DNA of 64,000 nucleotides from Sphingopyxis sp. OPL5 (GCF_003797775.2 NZ_CP060725.1:4612976-4676975); one strand, 5' to 3'. Positions 26,231-35,034 are shown, counted from the stretch's first letter. Notes: generated by a model from the sequence alone, not told the origin. Program-made: numbers and translations.

Positions 26231-27178
26231 ATGAAGAAGTTTATCGGAGGATTGCTGATCGCCGCGACGATGCTGACCCCGATCGCCCCGGTGTTCGCAC
26301 AGGGCCGCGACGGCCAGCAACAGGCGCAGCGCGGCGACCGCGGGGATCGCGGCAACCGTGCCCAGCGCGGCGGTGGCGGCGACCAGCGCGGTCAGCGCCA
26401 GCAGGCACCGCGCCCGCAGGTGCAGCCGCAGGTGCAACGCCAGCAGGTACAGCGTCAGCAAGGCCAGCGCCCGCAGGGACAGCAGCCGCAACGCCGCGAC
26501 TGGTCGGGCAACCGCGATCGCGGCGGTCAGGTCCAGGGTCAGCGTCCGCAGGTCCAGCGTCAACAGGCTCCGCGCCAGCAGTGGCAAGGCCAGGATCAGC
26601 GCCCGCGTCAGGACCGCAACCGCGGCACCTATGACCGCAATCGCGACGGCCGCACCGACCGCCAGTGGGATCGCAACCGCGACGGTCAGGTCGACCGCCA
26701 GTGGGACCGTAACCGCAATGGCCAGGTCGACCGGCGTTACGACCGCAATCGCAACGGCGACCTCGATCGCCGCTGGGATCGCAACGACAACAACCGCGTC
26801 GACCGCCGCTACGACCGGAACCGCGACGGCTATGCCGATCGCCGCTATCGCGACGGACGCCGCGACAACAACTGGAACCGTGGCTGGCGCAACGACAACC
26901 GCTACAACTGGCGCGACTATCGTCAGCGCTACGGCAACAACTATCGCCTGCCGCGCTATTACAACCCCTATCGCGGCCGCAATTACACGCGGTTCAGCGT
27001 CGGCTTCACGCTCGGCTCGCTCTTCTATGGCCAGCGCTACTGGATCAACGATCCGGGCTATTACCGCCTGCCGCCGGCCTATGGCGGGTATCGCTGGGTC
27101 CGCTATTATGACGATGCGCTGCTCGTCGACACCTACAGCGGCGAAGTGGTCGACGTGATCTACGATTTCTTCTGGTAA
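26231..27178 (+). CDS. RcnB family protein with Arg/Gln-rich linker and acidic DxNxDG repeats
   Basis: A 315-residue secreted protein. A signal peptide (about residues 1-23, ending PVFAQ) precedes a Gln/Arg-rich disordered region (about 24-134). Six tandem 12-residue repeats follow (about 135-206) of the form DRNRDGxxDRxW/Y. The C terminus ends in an RcnB-like domain: YYRLPPAYGGYRWVRYYDDA, then LLVDTYSGEVVDVIYDFFW. RcnB proteins are periplasmic and were first linked to nickel/cobalt homeostasis in E. coli. The DxNxDG pattern resembles EF-hand or thrombospondin-3 calcium loops but with extra arginines. The ATG at 26231 has GAGGAG upstream. It ends in a strong terminator and stands alone. Confidence 0.82.
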   Translation: MKKFIGGLLIAATMLTPIAPVFAQGRDGQQQAQRGDRGDRGNRAQRGGGGDQRGQRQQAPRPQVQPQVQRQQVQRQQGQRPQGQQPQRRDWSGNRDRGGQVQGQRPQVQRQQAPRQQWQGQDQRPRQDRNRGTYDRNRDGRTDRQWDRNRDGQVDRQWDRNRNGQVDRRYDRNRNGDLDRRWDRNDNNRVDRRYDRNRDGYADRRYRDGRRDNNWNRGWRNDNRYNWRDYRQRYGNNYRLPRYYNPYRGRNYTRFSVGFTLGSLFYGQRYWINDPGYYRLPPAYGGYRWVRYYDDALLVDTYSGEVVDVIYDFFW

Positions 27179-27207
27179 TATTCCTTTCGGTTATCAGATG
27201 GCAAACT

Positions 27208-27236
27208 GAGGGGCCGGTCAACCGGCCCCTCTTTTT
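27208..27236 (+). terminator. Strong intrinsic terminator after the RcnB-like gene
   Basis: A 10-bp perfect stem, gaggggccgg (27208-27217) with ccggcccctc (27222-27231), closes on TCAA and is followed by five Ts. Confidence 0.92.
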
Positions 27237-27297
27237 ATGCGCTTGCCCTCCCCCGCCCGGCGCGCCACGATGAAGGGACAAAGCAGGGGAAAATCGG

Positions 27298-28569
27298 ATG
27301 CGTAAACTCGGACTCGTCGCCGCGGCGACGCTCGCGCTCATGGGCAGCGCGGCTTTTGCGAAAACCACCGTCATCTACGCCGGCCATGTCATCACCGACG
27401 CCGACAAGCCCGCGCTCGGCGCCTCGACCGTCATCATCACCGACGACCGCATCACCTCGATCAGCGCGGGCCGCACCGCCGCCCCCGCCGATGCCGAAAT
27501 CGTCGACCTGGGCGACAAGACGCTGCTTCCCGGCCTGATCGACCTCCACGTCCACCTCACCGGCGACCCGGGCGGCGATTATCGCAGCGAAGCGGTCGAT
27601 CCCGACGAATGGGGCGTCGTCGTCGGGGTCAAGAACGCCGGCATCACGCTGCGCGCCGGCTTCACCACGGTGCGCGAGGCGGGCTCGGCACAGTACACCG
27701 CCTTTTCGCTGCGCCGCGGCACCGCCGCCGGTTTCATCACCGGTCCGCGCATCATCGCCGCCGGCCCGGCACTGTCGATCGTCGGCGGTCACGGCGACGT
27801 CACCGGTTTTCGCGAGGACGTCCATGGCGTGCTCGATCAGGGTTATACCTGCACCGGCGCGGTCGAATGCGCCGAAAAGCTCCGCAAGGCGTCGCGTGCC
27901 GGCGCCGACATCATCAAGATCACCGCGACCGGCGGCGTCCTGTCGCAGCAGGGCCGCGGGCTTGAGGGACATTTCAGCCGCGCCGAACTCGACAGCATCG
28001 CGACCACCGCGCACTCGCTGGGGCTGAAGGTGATGGCGCATGCGCATGGCGCGCGCGGCATCGAGGATGCCGCGGCGGCGGGCATCGACACGATCGACCA
28101 TGGCACCTTCGCCGACGACGCGGCGCTGAGGGTGATGAAGGCCAAGGGCACCTATCTGGTCCCGACGCTGATGGCCTTCGAGGGGATCAAGGAGCGGCTG
28201 GGCAAGGGCATCTATACGCCGACCGTCGAGGAAAAAGTCCGCATGACGATGGGCAGCGTCGGCAAGGCGGTGACCCGCGCCAAGGCGCTCGGCGTCCCCG
28301 TCGCCTTCGGCACCGATGCCGGGGTGTTCGACCATGGCCGCAACGCCGGCGAATTCGCGCTGCTGGTGGCGAACGGCCTGACCCCGCGCGAAGCGGTCGC
28401 GGCGGCCACGACCGTCGCGGCGAAGGCGCTGTCGATGGAAAATGAAATCGGCCGCATCGCGCCGGGCATGTCGGCCGACCTGATCGCGGTGTCGGGCGAT
28501 CCGCTGACCGATGTGCGCACGCTGGAAAAGGTCGACTGGGTGATGGTGCGCGGGCGGATCGCGGACTAG
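27298..28569 (+). CDS. Secreted metal-dependent amidohydrolase
   Basis: A 423-residue amidohydrolase-superfamily enzyme with a signal peptide (about residues 1-21, ending SAAFA). The binuclear metal site residues are present: DLHVH (about 81-85), the likely carboxylated lysine in IIKITATGG (about 203-211), histidines in MAHAHG (about 244-249) and IDHG (about 265-268), and the aspartate in FGTDAG (about 336-341). This pattern matches the group containing Xaa-Pro/Xaa-Arg dipeptidases and imidazolonepropionase-like hydrolases. It is therefore probably a periplasmic peptidase or hydrolase; the exact substrate is not readable. Confidence 0.9.
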   Translation: MRKLGLVAAATLALMGSAAFAKTTVIYAGHVITDADKPALGASTVIITDDRITSISAGRTAAPADAEIVDLGDKTLLPGLIDLHVHLTGDPGGDYRSEAVDPDEWGVVVGVKNAGITLRAGFTTVREAGSAQYTAFSLRRGTAAGFITGPRIIAAGPALSIVGGHGDVTGFREDVHGVLDQGYTCTGAVECAEKLRKASRAGADIIKITATGGVLSQQGRGLEGHFSRAELDSIATTAHSLGLKVMAHAHGARGIEDAAAAGIDTIDHGTFADDAALRVMKAKGTYLVPTLMAFEGIKERLGKGIYTPTVEEKVRMTMGSVGKAVTRAKALGVPVAFGTDAGVFDHGRNAGEFALLVANGLTPREAVAAATTVAAKALSMENEIGRIAPGMSADLIAVSGDPLTDVRTLEKVDWVMVRGRIAD

Positions 28570-28676
28570 TTTTCAGCGGCTTCGGGCGTAAATCGCCATT
28601 CTTTAACGGGGTTAGCCGCTCCCCACCCCGAAGCCGTCTCCACCACCCACCCACGCAGCAGCGCGGGCGCAGGCCA

Positions 28677-31421
28677 TCACGCCGCGCGTTCGATCCGCGC
28701 GCGTACCGACTGCCCCGCCACGCTGCCGCCGATCAGCGCCGTGATCTCAACCGCCTGCGCGAATTGCACCCCGACGCGGTTTTGATCGGACCAGCGCGCC
28801 TCGGCATCGAGCACAAGGTCGGGGCCGAATTCGAGGCGAAATCCGGTGCCCGCGGGCACGTTCCACAGCCCCTCGATCAGCGCGCCGCGCGTCGACAGGT
28901 TGCGGACGATCGCCTCATAGCGATGCCCGCCGCTCTCGACCTGAATCGTGCGGAAGGTGCGGCTGCGCATCTCGCGCGCGCTCTTATACCCCTGCGCGAC
29001 GACCCGGCCACCATCGGCACGCAGCAGCGCGACCGCTTCGTCGAGGCTCATCGGACGCCCATAGATATAGCCCTGGACGTGGCTGCATCCGAGTCCGCGG
29101 ATTAGGTCGAGGTCGTCGTGCGTCTCGACCCCCTCGGCGGTGGTTTCCATCTTGAGCGCGGCGGCGAGTCCGACGATCGACGAGATGATCGCGGCGTTCA
29201 TGCTGCTCTTGTCGGCGGCGCCGCGCACAAAGCTCTGGTCGATCTTGATCTTGTCGAACGGCGCCTTCTTCAGATAGCCGAGCGCCGAATAGCCGGTGCC
29301 GAAATCGTCGAGCGCCAACCGCACCCCGGTGCGTTTCAGCCGCTGGAACATCTCCAGATTCTCGGGGCTTTCGTCGAGGAACACCCCCTCGGTGATTTCG
29401 AGTTCGAGTTGTTCGGGGCGGATACCCGCCGCCGATACCGCGCTCATGATCGTCGCCGGCAATTTGTCGTTGGCGAACTGGCGCGGCGAGACATTGACCG
29501 CGATGCGATGATCGGGACCAAGCCGGGCGATCGACGCGCAGGCCGAGCGGATGATCCACTCGCCGATCGGCACGATCAGGTTCGATTCCTCGGCGATCGG
29601 AATGAATTTCGACGGGCTGATCATCGCCTCGTCGCCGCGCTGCCAGCGGATCAGCGCTTCGAATCCCGAGATGCGCTCGCTCGCGACATCGACGATCGGC
29701 TGGTAGACAAGCTTGAGTTCGTCCTTCGCCAAGGCGTCGCGCAGTGCGTCCTCGATCGCCTTGCGCTCGCTGGCCTGGTTGTGCATCGCGTCGGCATAGA
29801 AGCGATAGACGCCGCGCCCGGCATCCTTGGCGGCATAGAGCGCGAGGTCGGCGTTGCGCACCAGCGCCGCCGACGACACCCCCGCCCCTTCGGACACCGC
29901 GATGCCGATCGACGAGCCGACCCGCACCTGTTCGCCCTCGATCGCAAACGGCTTGGCGAGGCTGAGGATGACCGCATTGGCGATGTTGGCGAGCTTGTCG
30001 GCGTGGGTGATCTGCGGCAGCACGATCTGGAATTCGTCGCCGCCGAGCCGCCCGACCTGGCCGCGGTCGCCGACGATCTGCGCGAGCCGCGCCGCGACCT
30101 GCTGGAGCAACTGGTCGCCGACCGGATGGCCGAGCGTGTCGTTCACCGCCTTGAAGCGGTCGAGGTCCATCAGCAGCAGCGCGCACGGCTGCGGCTGGCC
30201 GATATGGTTCTTCAGCGCGCGTTCGAGCAGGTCGGTGATATGCAGCCGGTTGGCGAGCCCGGTCAGCACGTCGTAGCGCGCGAGCTGGTTGATCTCGCGC
30301 TCGGACTTCTTCTTTTCGGTGAGGTCGGTACCGCTGCCGCGAAACCCCTGGAAATTGCCGAGCTCGTTGCTGATCGGGTGGCCCGAGATCGACCACCAGC
30401 GCTCCTCGCCCGGCACCGCCGCCTGCACCGTCAGTTCCTTGAACGGGGTGCGCGACGACAGGCTGAAGCCGAGGGTGCGTTCCTCGCTTTCGTCATTGCC
30501 GATGCGTTTGCGGATGATGTCGGTGAACGGCTTGCCGCGCAGGTCGCTCGGCGCACGGCCGAGCTTGGCCGCCACCGTCGGCGAGATATAGACGAGCTGG
30601 CCGTGGCGGTCGGTTTCCCAGAACCAGCCGCGCCCGGCGCGTTCGAAGTCGCGCACCAGGTTGAGCGCGCGTTGCTGATCGCTGATCGTCCTCCGGTTCG
30701 CGCGCTCGGTACGCCGCTGGTGCCGCGCATCCTCGCGGACCATGACGATCAGCAGGAAGAGGAAGATCATCGCGGCGAAGGCGAAGGGCATCGACGCCTT
30801 GCCGATCGCCCCGCCGAGCGCGGTCGCGCCGGCAAAGGCGAAAAAGGCCGGGCGCGCGATCGCGACCGCCGCCGCCGCGACGAGCACGGCGCCGATCCGG
30901 ATCGCGGCAAAGGCGTCGGCATAAGGGGTGGCATCGACCGACGGCGACGAGACGAACATCGCGATACTAGTCAGCAAGGTGCCGAGCGCGATCAGCGTCA
31001 TGCACGACGTGCCCCACACGATGGTGCGCCGCGCCAGCGCATTGCCCGGCGCACGCGACAGCTGCCCGATCACCGTCAGCACCAGATCGCAGCCGATGCC
31101 GAGCGCCAGAACCAGCCATTGCGACGGACGATCGAAAAAGCCGGGAAGGCCGGGGAAAAAGGCGCAGGCGAAATAGACGAGCGCGCGGCTGACCAGCACA
31201 TAGTGCCACAACTGCGCGACGCGCGTCAGGCGTGTCACGAATTCCGGCGATTCGAACAACGATCCGTCGAACGACGGCTCGCTATTCTCCGGTCGCACGA
31301 TGGCCCGCTTCAACCCCAATCCCGCCGTTCCTGCTTTAGTCGGTCCTTGCGCCATTCCGTGCCAGAAAGGGGTTTCCAAAACCTTATCCCTCCGATCCGT
31401 AAATCCCCGGAATTGCTCCAT
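28677..31421 (-). CDS. Membrane PAS-GGDEF-EAL protein with C-terminal PilZ-like domain
   Basis: A 914-residue c-di-GMP signalling protein. Several membrane helices occupy about residues 70-230, followed by a PAS domain (about 255-375). The GGDEF domain has an intact RLGGDEFQIV, and the EAL domain an intact GFEALIRW plus NVSPRQF, ELEITEGVF, LDDFGTGYS, KIDQSF and TAEGVET. Both cyclase and phosphodiesterase residues therefore look competent, and no RxxD inhibitory site stands before GGDEF. The last 100 residues (SRTFRTIQV, NLSTRGALIEGL, RVGVQF) resemble a PilZ domain, giving product sensing in the same chain. The ATG at 31421 is used; 31355 is an alternative. Confidence 0.92.
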   Translation of the reverse strand: MEQFRGFTDRRDKVLETPFWHGMAQGPTKAGTAGLGLKRAIVRPENSEPSFDGSLFESPEFVTRLTRVAQLWHYVLVSRALVYFACAFFPGLPGFFDRPSQWLVLALGIGCDLVLTVIGQLSRAPGNALARRTIVWGTSCMTLIALGTLLTSIAMFVSSPSVDATPYADAFAAIRIGAVLVAAAAVAIARPAFFAFAGATALGGAIGKASMPFAFAAMIFLFLLIVMVREDARHQRRTERANRRTISDQQRALNLVRDFERAGRGWFWETDRHGQLVYISPTVAAKLGRAPSDLRGKPFTDIIRKRIGNDESEERTLGFSLSSRTPFKELTVQAAVPGEERWWSISGHPISNELGNFQGFRGSGTDLTEKKKSEREINQLARYDVLTGLANRLHITDLLERALKNHIGQPQPCALLLMDLDRFKAVNDTLGHPVGDQLLQQVAARLAQIVGDRGQVGRLGGDEFQIVLPQITHADKLANIANAVILSLAKPFAIEGEQVRVGSSIGIAVSEGAGVSSAALVRNADLALYAAKDAGRGVYRFYADAMHNQASERKAIEDALRDALAKDELKLVYQPIVDVASERISGFEALIRWQRGDEAMISPSKFIPIAEESNLIVPIGEWIIRSACASIARLGPDHRIAVNVSPRQFANDKLPATIMSAVSAAGIRPEQLELEITEGVFLDESPENLEMFQRLKRTGVRLALDDFGTGYSALGYLKKAPFDKIKIDQSFVRGAADKSSMNAAIISSIVGLAAALKMETTAEGVETHDDLDLIRGLGCSHVQGYIYGRPMSLDEAVALLRADGGRVVAQGYKSAREMRSRTFRTIQVESGGHRYEAIVRNLSTRGALIEGLWNVPAGTGFRLEFGPDLVLDAEARWSDQNRVGVQFAQAVEITALIGGSVAGQSVRARIERAA

Positions 31422-31467
31422 AATGGGAGGGATTGGGTTTTCGTGTGAAACCGATTATAGTCGCACC

Positions 31468-32502
31468 ATGCCTGCCGTTCGCCTCTTGCCGCCCGACCGA
31501 TTCTTCGACCGCGCCGAATGGGCCGCGATCACCCGCGCCTCGGCGTGGCGCGGCATCTGGCTCGTCGCGCACGGGTGGATCGTCAGCATCGCGGTGATCG
31601 GCCTCGCGGCCTGGCTGGCGAACCCGCTGGGCTGGCTCGCGGCGATCATCCTCGTCGGAGGGCGGCAACTCGGCTTCGCGATCCTGATGCACGACGCCGC
31701 GCACGGCGCGCTGCATCCGAACCGAAAACTCAACAATTTCCTCGGTGACTGGCTGACCGGCGCCGCGGTGGGATCGGACCTGATCGCGTATCGCACCTAT
31801 CATCTGCAGCATCACAAATTCACCCAGCAGCCCGAGGATCCCGACCTGTCGCTGTCGAAGCCCTTCCCCACCACCCGCGCCAGCCTGGGACGCAAAGTGG
31901 CGCGCGACCTGACCGGCCAGACATTTTTCAAGCAGCGCGTCGCGCAGTTCGGCTTCGCGCTTGTCGGGCTGAAGGCGATGCTGCGCGGCGAGAAGCCCGA
32001 AAAGAAGGGCGCAAGCACCAAGGCGGGCACGCCGTTCAACAAGCAGTCCGACGACGGCATGACGTCACCGACGGTCGACGTCGCGGGTGCGATGGCGGTG
32101 ACGCGCGCGGTCGGACGTTTCCTGCTCGTCCAGGCGGTGCTGCTGATGCTGTCGCTCGCGCTCTATGGCTGGACGCCGTATCTGCTCTGGCTCGCGGGGC
32201 TGGCGACGACGTTCCAGCTTTACCTGCGCATCCGCAACATCGCCGAACATGCCTGCACGACCACCGGCAGCGACGATCCCTTCACCCATGCCCGCACGAC
32301 GCACGCCGGCTGGCTGGCGCGCGCAACAGTCGCGCCTTATTGGGTGAATTATCATGCCGAGCATCACCTGTTCATGGGCGTGCCCTGTTACCGGTTGCCA
32401 CAGGTCCATGCCGCGCTCGGCCGCGCCGGGCGGCACGAGGCGATGACGATCGCGCCGGGCTATCTCAGCGTATTGCGGCAGGTGACGGCGGTTCGCGCCT
32501 AA
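31468..32502 (+). CDS. Membrane fatty acid desaturase family protein
   Basis: A 344-residue integral-membrane di-iron desaturase. The three histidine boxes are HDAAH (about residues 75-79), HLQHH (about 112-116), and HAEHH (about 296-300), all intact. Hydrophobic helices flank them. A hydrophilic 35-residue stretch (about 175-210, rich in Lys/Ser/Thr) interrupts the middle of the protein. I chose the ATG at 31468 (MPAVRLLPPDRFF) because the longer frame overlaps the divergent GGDEF gene start. The substrate could be an acyl lipid or a carotenoid/sphingolipid-like molecule; sequence alone does not decide. It converges on bufC with a 4-base overlap. Confidence 0.88.
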   Translation: MPAVRLLPPDRFFDRAEWAAITRASAWRGIWLVAHGWIVSIAVIGLAAWLANPLGWLAAIILVGGRQLGFAILMHDAAHGALHPNRKLNNFLGDWLTGAAVGSDLIAYRTYHLQHHKFTQQPEDPDLSLSKPFPTTRASLGRKVARDLTGQTFFKQRVAQFGFALVGLKAMLRGEKPEKKGASTKAGTPFNKQSDDGMTSPTVDVAGAMAVTRAVGRFLLVQAVLLMLSLALYGWTPYLLWLAGLATTFQLYLRIRNIAEHACTTTGSDDPFTHARTTHAGWLARATVAPYWVNYHAEHHLFMGVPCYRLPQVHAALGRAGRHEAMTIAPGYLSVLRQVTAVRA

Positions 32503-33269
32503 TCCGCGAGCACCAGCACGCCGTCGGCAAGCCATTGCGCGAGCCACCCGGCCAGCGCCTGCATCGCCGCATCCTCACCCATTCCCGCAATCGCCGCGGC
32601 GCTGAGATCGGTGAAGCTGGCGCCCGCTTCGAACAGCGCCAAGGCATCCGCCTCCCCCTCCGACAGCGTGCGGAACTGCGACTGGACGCCGCGGCGCCAT
32701 ATCAGCAGCCGCACCGGCACCGCGAGCAACACCGCGTCGGGCGGCGCCTCGCCCTCGTCGAGCGCGCTCCAGATCGCGCGGCTGTTGTGGCACTGGCGCA
32801 GCACCTGCGCCGCCGGATGAAGCGTCAGCCGCCGGTCGATCCAGCCATCGCCGAGCGCCCCGACCGCTGCGGCATCGAGCGGCGCCGCATCGGCGGCGTC
32901 GAACGCACTCCGCAGCGCCCAGTCGAGTGCGGCCAGTTCCGCCAGTTCGCCGTCGGCGGGATAATGATCCGCCAGAAACGCCGGAAATTCGCCGCCATAA
33001 TAACGTAAATTGCGCGTGAGCGACGGATGCGCGGTGACATAGGCGTCGGCCAGATTGTCGAACTGATCGTCGCCGAGCCAGGCGTGGACGCGCTCGAAAT
33101 GGTCGGCGAGCACGTCGCGCAGGCTGGCGCGGTAATTGTTGCGATAAATGTCGAGCCGCCGCGCCGCGCCGACGCGGTTGTCGTCGACAATCAGCGCCTC
33201 GGCCTCCGCATCGCCGGACATCACCCCGGCGAGGAATCGCGCCTGCACATCGCGCAACGCCTCAACCAT
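32499..33269 (-). CDS. bufC: DUF2063 family protein, BufC-like
   Basis: A 256-residue DUF2063 protein. The N-terminal domain includes [16 protein letters not shown] (about residues 39-54), which matches the family block YRNNxxxxLxxxL, then [21 protein letters not shown]-terminal domain has [11 protein letters not shown]. These proteins accompany DUF692 enzymes in RiPP operons and are thought to present the precursor peptide to the enzyme. The start at 33269 overlaps bufB by 8 bases. It is the last gene of the bufferin-type operon. Confidence 0.88.
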   Translation of the reverse strand: MVEALRDVQARFLAGVMSGDAEAEALIVDDNRVGAARRLDIYRNNYRASLRDVLADHFERVHAWLGDDQFDNLADAYVTAHPSLTRNLRYYGGEFPAFLADHYPADGELAELAALDWALRSAFDAADAAPLDAAAVGALGDGWIDRRLTLHPAAQVLRQCHNSRAIWSALDEGEAPPDAVLLAVPVRLLIWRRGVQSQFRTLSEGEADALALFEAGASFTDLSAAAIAGMGEDAAMQALAGWLAQWLADGVLVLAD

Positions 33270-34107
33270 GCACCGGCTCCAACACCCGCGCGGCGAGCGC
33301 CCGCGCGCGGTCGAGTTCGGCGATGACGTCGGCAAGCGGCGGAATGTCGTCGTCGCGCTCGATCATCGTCGCGACGGGGCCGAACATGCTGCACGCTTGC
33401 GCATAGAGGTCCCACACCGCGTCGCAGACGTCGCTGTCGTGAGTGTCGATGACATAGTCGCCCATGTCGCTATGCCCCGCGAGGTGGATCTGCTGGATGC
33501 GGTCGCCGGGCAGTCCGGCGAGATAATCGAGCGGGTCGAAGCCATGGTTGCGCGCGCTGACGTAGATATTGTTGACGTCGAGCAGCAACAGGCAATCGGA
33601 GCGCACCGCCATGTCGGTGAGGAAATCCCATTCGCTGCGGTCCGAGGAGCGGAAGGTGACATAGCTCGACGGATTTTCGATCAGGATGCGCCGGCCGAGA
33701 TAGTCCTGCACGCGGGCGATATTGTCGACGACGCAGGTCAGCGCGGGCGCGTCATAGGGCAGCGGCAGCAGGTCGTGGCTGTTGTGCGCGTTGATCCCGG
33801 TCCAGCACAGATGGTCCGAAATCCACAAAGGCTCGACCCGCGCCGCAAGCGCCTTCAGGTCGGCCAGATAAGTCCTGTCGATCGGCTCGTCCGACCCGAT
33901 CGACAGCGACACGCCGTGCATCACCATCGGATAATCGGCGCGGATCGTATCGAGCATCGCCATCGGCTTGCCGCCGGGCACCATGTAATTTTCGGAGATG
34001 ATCTCGAGCCAGTCGACCGCTTGCGGTCCGGCCAGGAACTCGGGGTAATGATCGGGGCGCAGGCCGAGCCCGAAGCCCGGCGACGGCGCCGTTTTGCGGT
34101 CGTCCAT
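33262..34107 (-). CDS. bufB: DUF692/MNIO family multinuclear non-heme iron oxidase, BufB-like
   Basis: A 281-residue member of the DUF692 (MNIO) family, related to MbnB of methanobactin synthesis. It has the expected TIM-barrel metal residues in [46 protein letters not shown] and THDSDV. By homology with bufferin enzymes it should oxidise cysteines of the BufA precursors to sulfur heterocycles. The ATG at 34107 has GAAGGG at good spacing, so I prefer it over the ATG at 34128. It lies 60 bases after the second bufA gene and overlaps bufC. Confidence 0.92.
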   Translation of the reverse strand: MDDRKTAPSPGFGLGLRPDHYPEFLAGPQAVDWLEIISENYMVPGGKPMAMLDTIRADYPMVMHGVSLSIGSDEPIDRTYLADLKALAARVEPLWISDHLCWTGINAHNSHDLLPLPYDAPALTCVVDNIARVQDYLGRRILIENPSSYVTFRSSDRSEWDFLTDMAVRSDCLLLLDVNNIYVSARNHGFDPLDYLAGLPGDRIQQIHLAGHSDMGDYVIDTHDSDVCDAVWDLYAQACSMFGPVATMIERDDDIPPLADVIAELDRARALAARVLEPVHG

Positions 34108-34166
34108 GGGCGTCCCTTCAAATTCCAATCAGCAGGCCCGGCGGCGCCGGACCTGCCGAGCGGAAA

Positions 34167-34475
34167 TCAGGCGCCGATCGTGCCGCCGTCGGCAAGGCAC
34201 TTGCTGGCCGCGACCTTCTTGTACCCCTTGCCCTTGCAGGCATTGGCGCCCTTGCAGCTGTTGCCCGCGGTGCTGCAGCCCGACGCGCTCTTGCACGAAC
34301 TCGCTTCGGTCTTGCAATCCGACGTGCCCTTGCAGCTGTTGACGCCATAGCATTTGACCTCGTCATTCGCGCCGACCTTCTTGGCGGCGGCCGGCGGATC
34401 GGCGGCCAGAGCGGCGCCCGACAGCGCCAGCGCGGTGGCCGAAGCCGCGATCAGCCCGGCAAGTTTGTTGGTCAT
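34167..34475 (-). CDS. bufA1: Bufferin precursor (DUF2282/BufA1), second copy with expanded Cys repeat
   Basis: A 102-residue secreted peptide of the DUF2282 family. A signal peptide (about residues 1-25, ALAAD) precedes a core with eight cysteines at residues 42, 48, 54, 61, 67, 74, 80 and 93. EVKCYGVNSCKG and the ending KCLADGGTIGA are the family's hallmarks. Spacing alternates 6 and 7, with one extra 13-residue unit relative to the first copy. In characterised bufferins some cysteines are modified to thiooxazoles and the peptide binds copper. It lies between the first bufA copy and bufB, with GGAAGGA upstream of its ATG. Confidence 0.88.
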   Translation of the reverse strand: MTNKLAGLIAASATALALSGAALAADPPAAAKKVGANDEVKCYGVNSCKGTSDCKTEASSCKSASGCSTAGNSCKGANACKGKGYKKVAASKCLADGGTIGA

Positions 34476-34635
34476 GAGATCGTCCTTCCCTTGATTGTCA
34501 GAATAAAGGTGGGGCGAATCATTGCCCCTTGGCCTTTGTCACACGACCCGGAAGGATATTGGCATGATCTCGATCACAGGCGAAAGAAAAACTGCCCCGC
34601 GCGGCGCTCCGCGGCCGCGCGGGACAAGGACGCGA

Positions 34636-34920
34636 TCAGCCGATGTCGCCGATGACACCACCGTCGCTCAGGCATTTTGCGGCGGCCACCGCCTTGAAGC
34701 CATGGCCCTTGCAGGCGTTCTGGCCCTTGCACGCGTTCGCGGTCGTCTTGCAGTCGGCGGTGCCCTTGCAGCTGTTGACGCCATAGCAATGGACCATGTC
34801 CTTGGCGCCGACGGCGCTGCCCGAACTGCCCGAAGGCGCGTCGGCGGCAAAGGCGGCGCCGCCGAGCGCAAGCGCGGTGGCCGATGCGGCGATCAGGCCG
34901 GCAAGCTTGCTGTTGATCAT
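34636..34920 (-). CDS. bufA1: Bufferin precursor (DUF2282/BufA1), first copy
   Basis: A 94-residue secreted peptide of the DUF2282 family. A signal peptide (about residues 1-26, ending AAFAAD) precedes a core with six cysteines at residues 45, 51, 57, 64, 70 and 83. CYGVNSCKGTADCK and CKGQNACKGHGFK are typical BufA1 segments. It is the first gene of the operon; GGAAGGA lies before its ATG at 34920. The two precursor genes are separated by 160 bases, longer than other gaps in the operon. No BufD (DoxX-like) gene is present next to the cluster. Confidence 0.88.
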   Translation of the reverse strand: MINSKLAGLIAASATALALGGAAFAADAPSGSSGSAVGAKDMVHCYGVNSCKGTADCKTTANACKGQNACKGHGFKAVAAAKCLSDGGVIGDIG

Positions 34921-34974
34921 AGGGTGATCCTTCCAAAATAAGTCCGGCGGAAGAGCCCATTGCCCTCCCACATC

Positions 34975-35006
34975 TTCCTATTCCGGCCGGAACGACAGGA
35001 AGTTAC
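34975..35006 (-). promoter_or_regulatory. Possible ECF-type promoter and palindrome upstream of the buf operon
   Basis: On the minus strand GTAACT (35006-35001) is followed after 15 bases by CGGAA, which resembles the GTAAC/CGAA promoters of the metal-responsive ECF sigma factor SigF of Caulobacter as I recall them. The same stretch holds the 12-base palindrome ttccggccggaa (34981-34992) within outer arms cttcct/aggaag. It lies about 60-85 bases before the first bufA ATG. No sigma factor gene is nearby. Confidence 0.4.
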
Positions 35007-35034
35007 AGGGGCGCTCGGCCCCTCGCCGAATATT

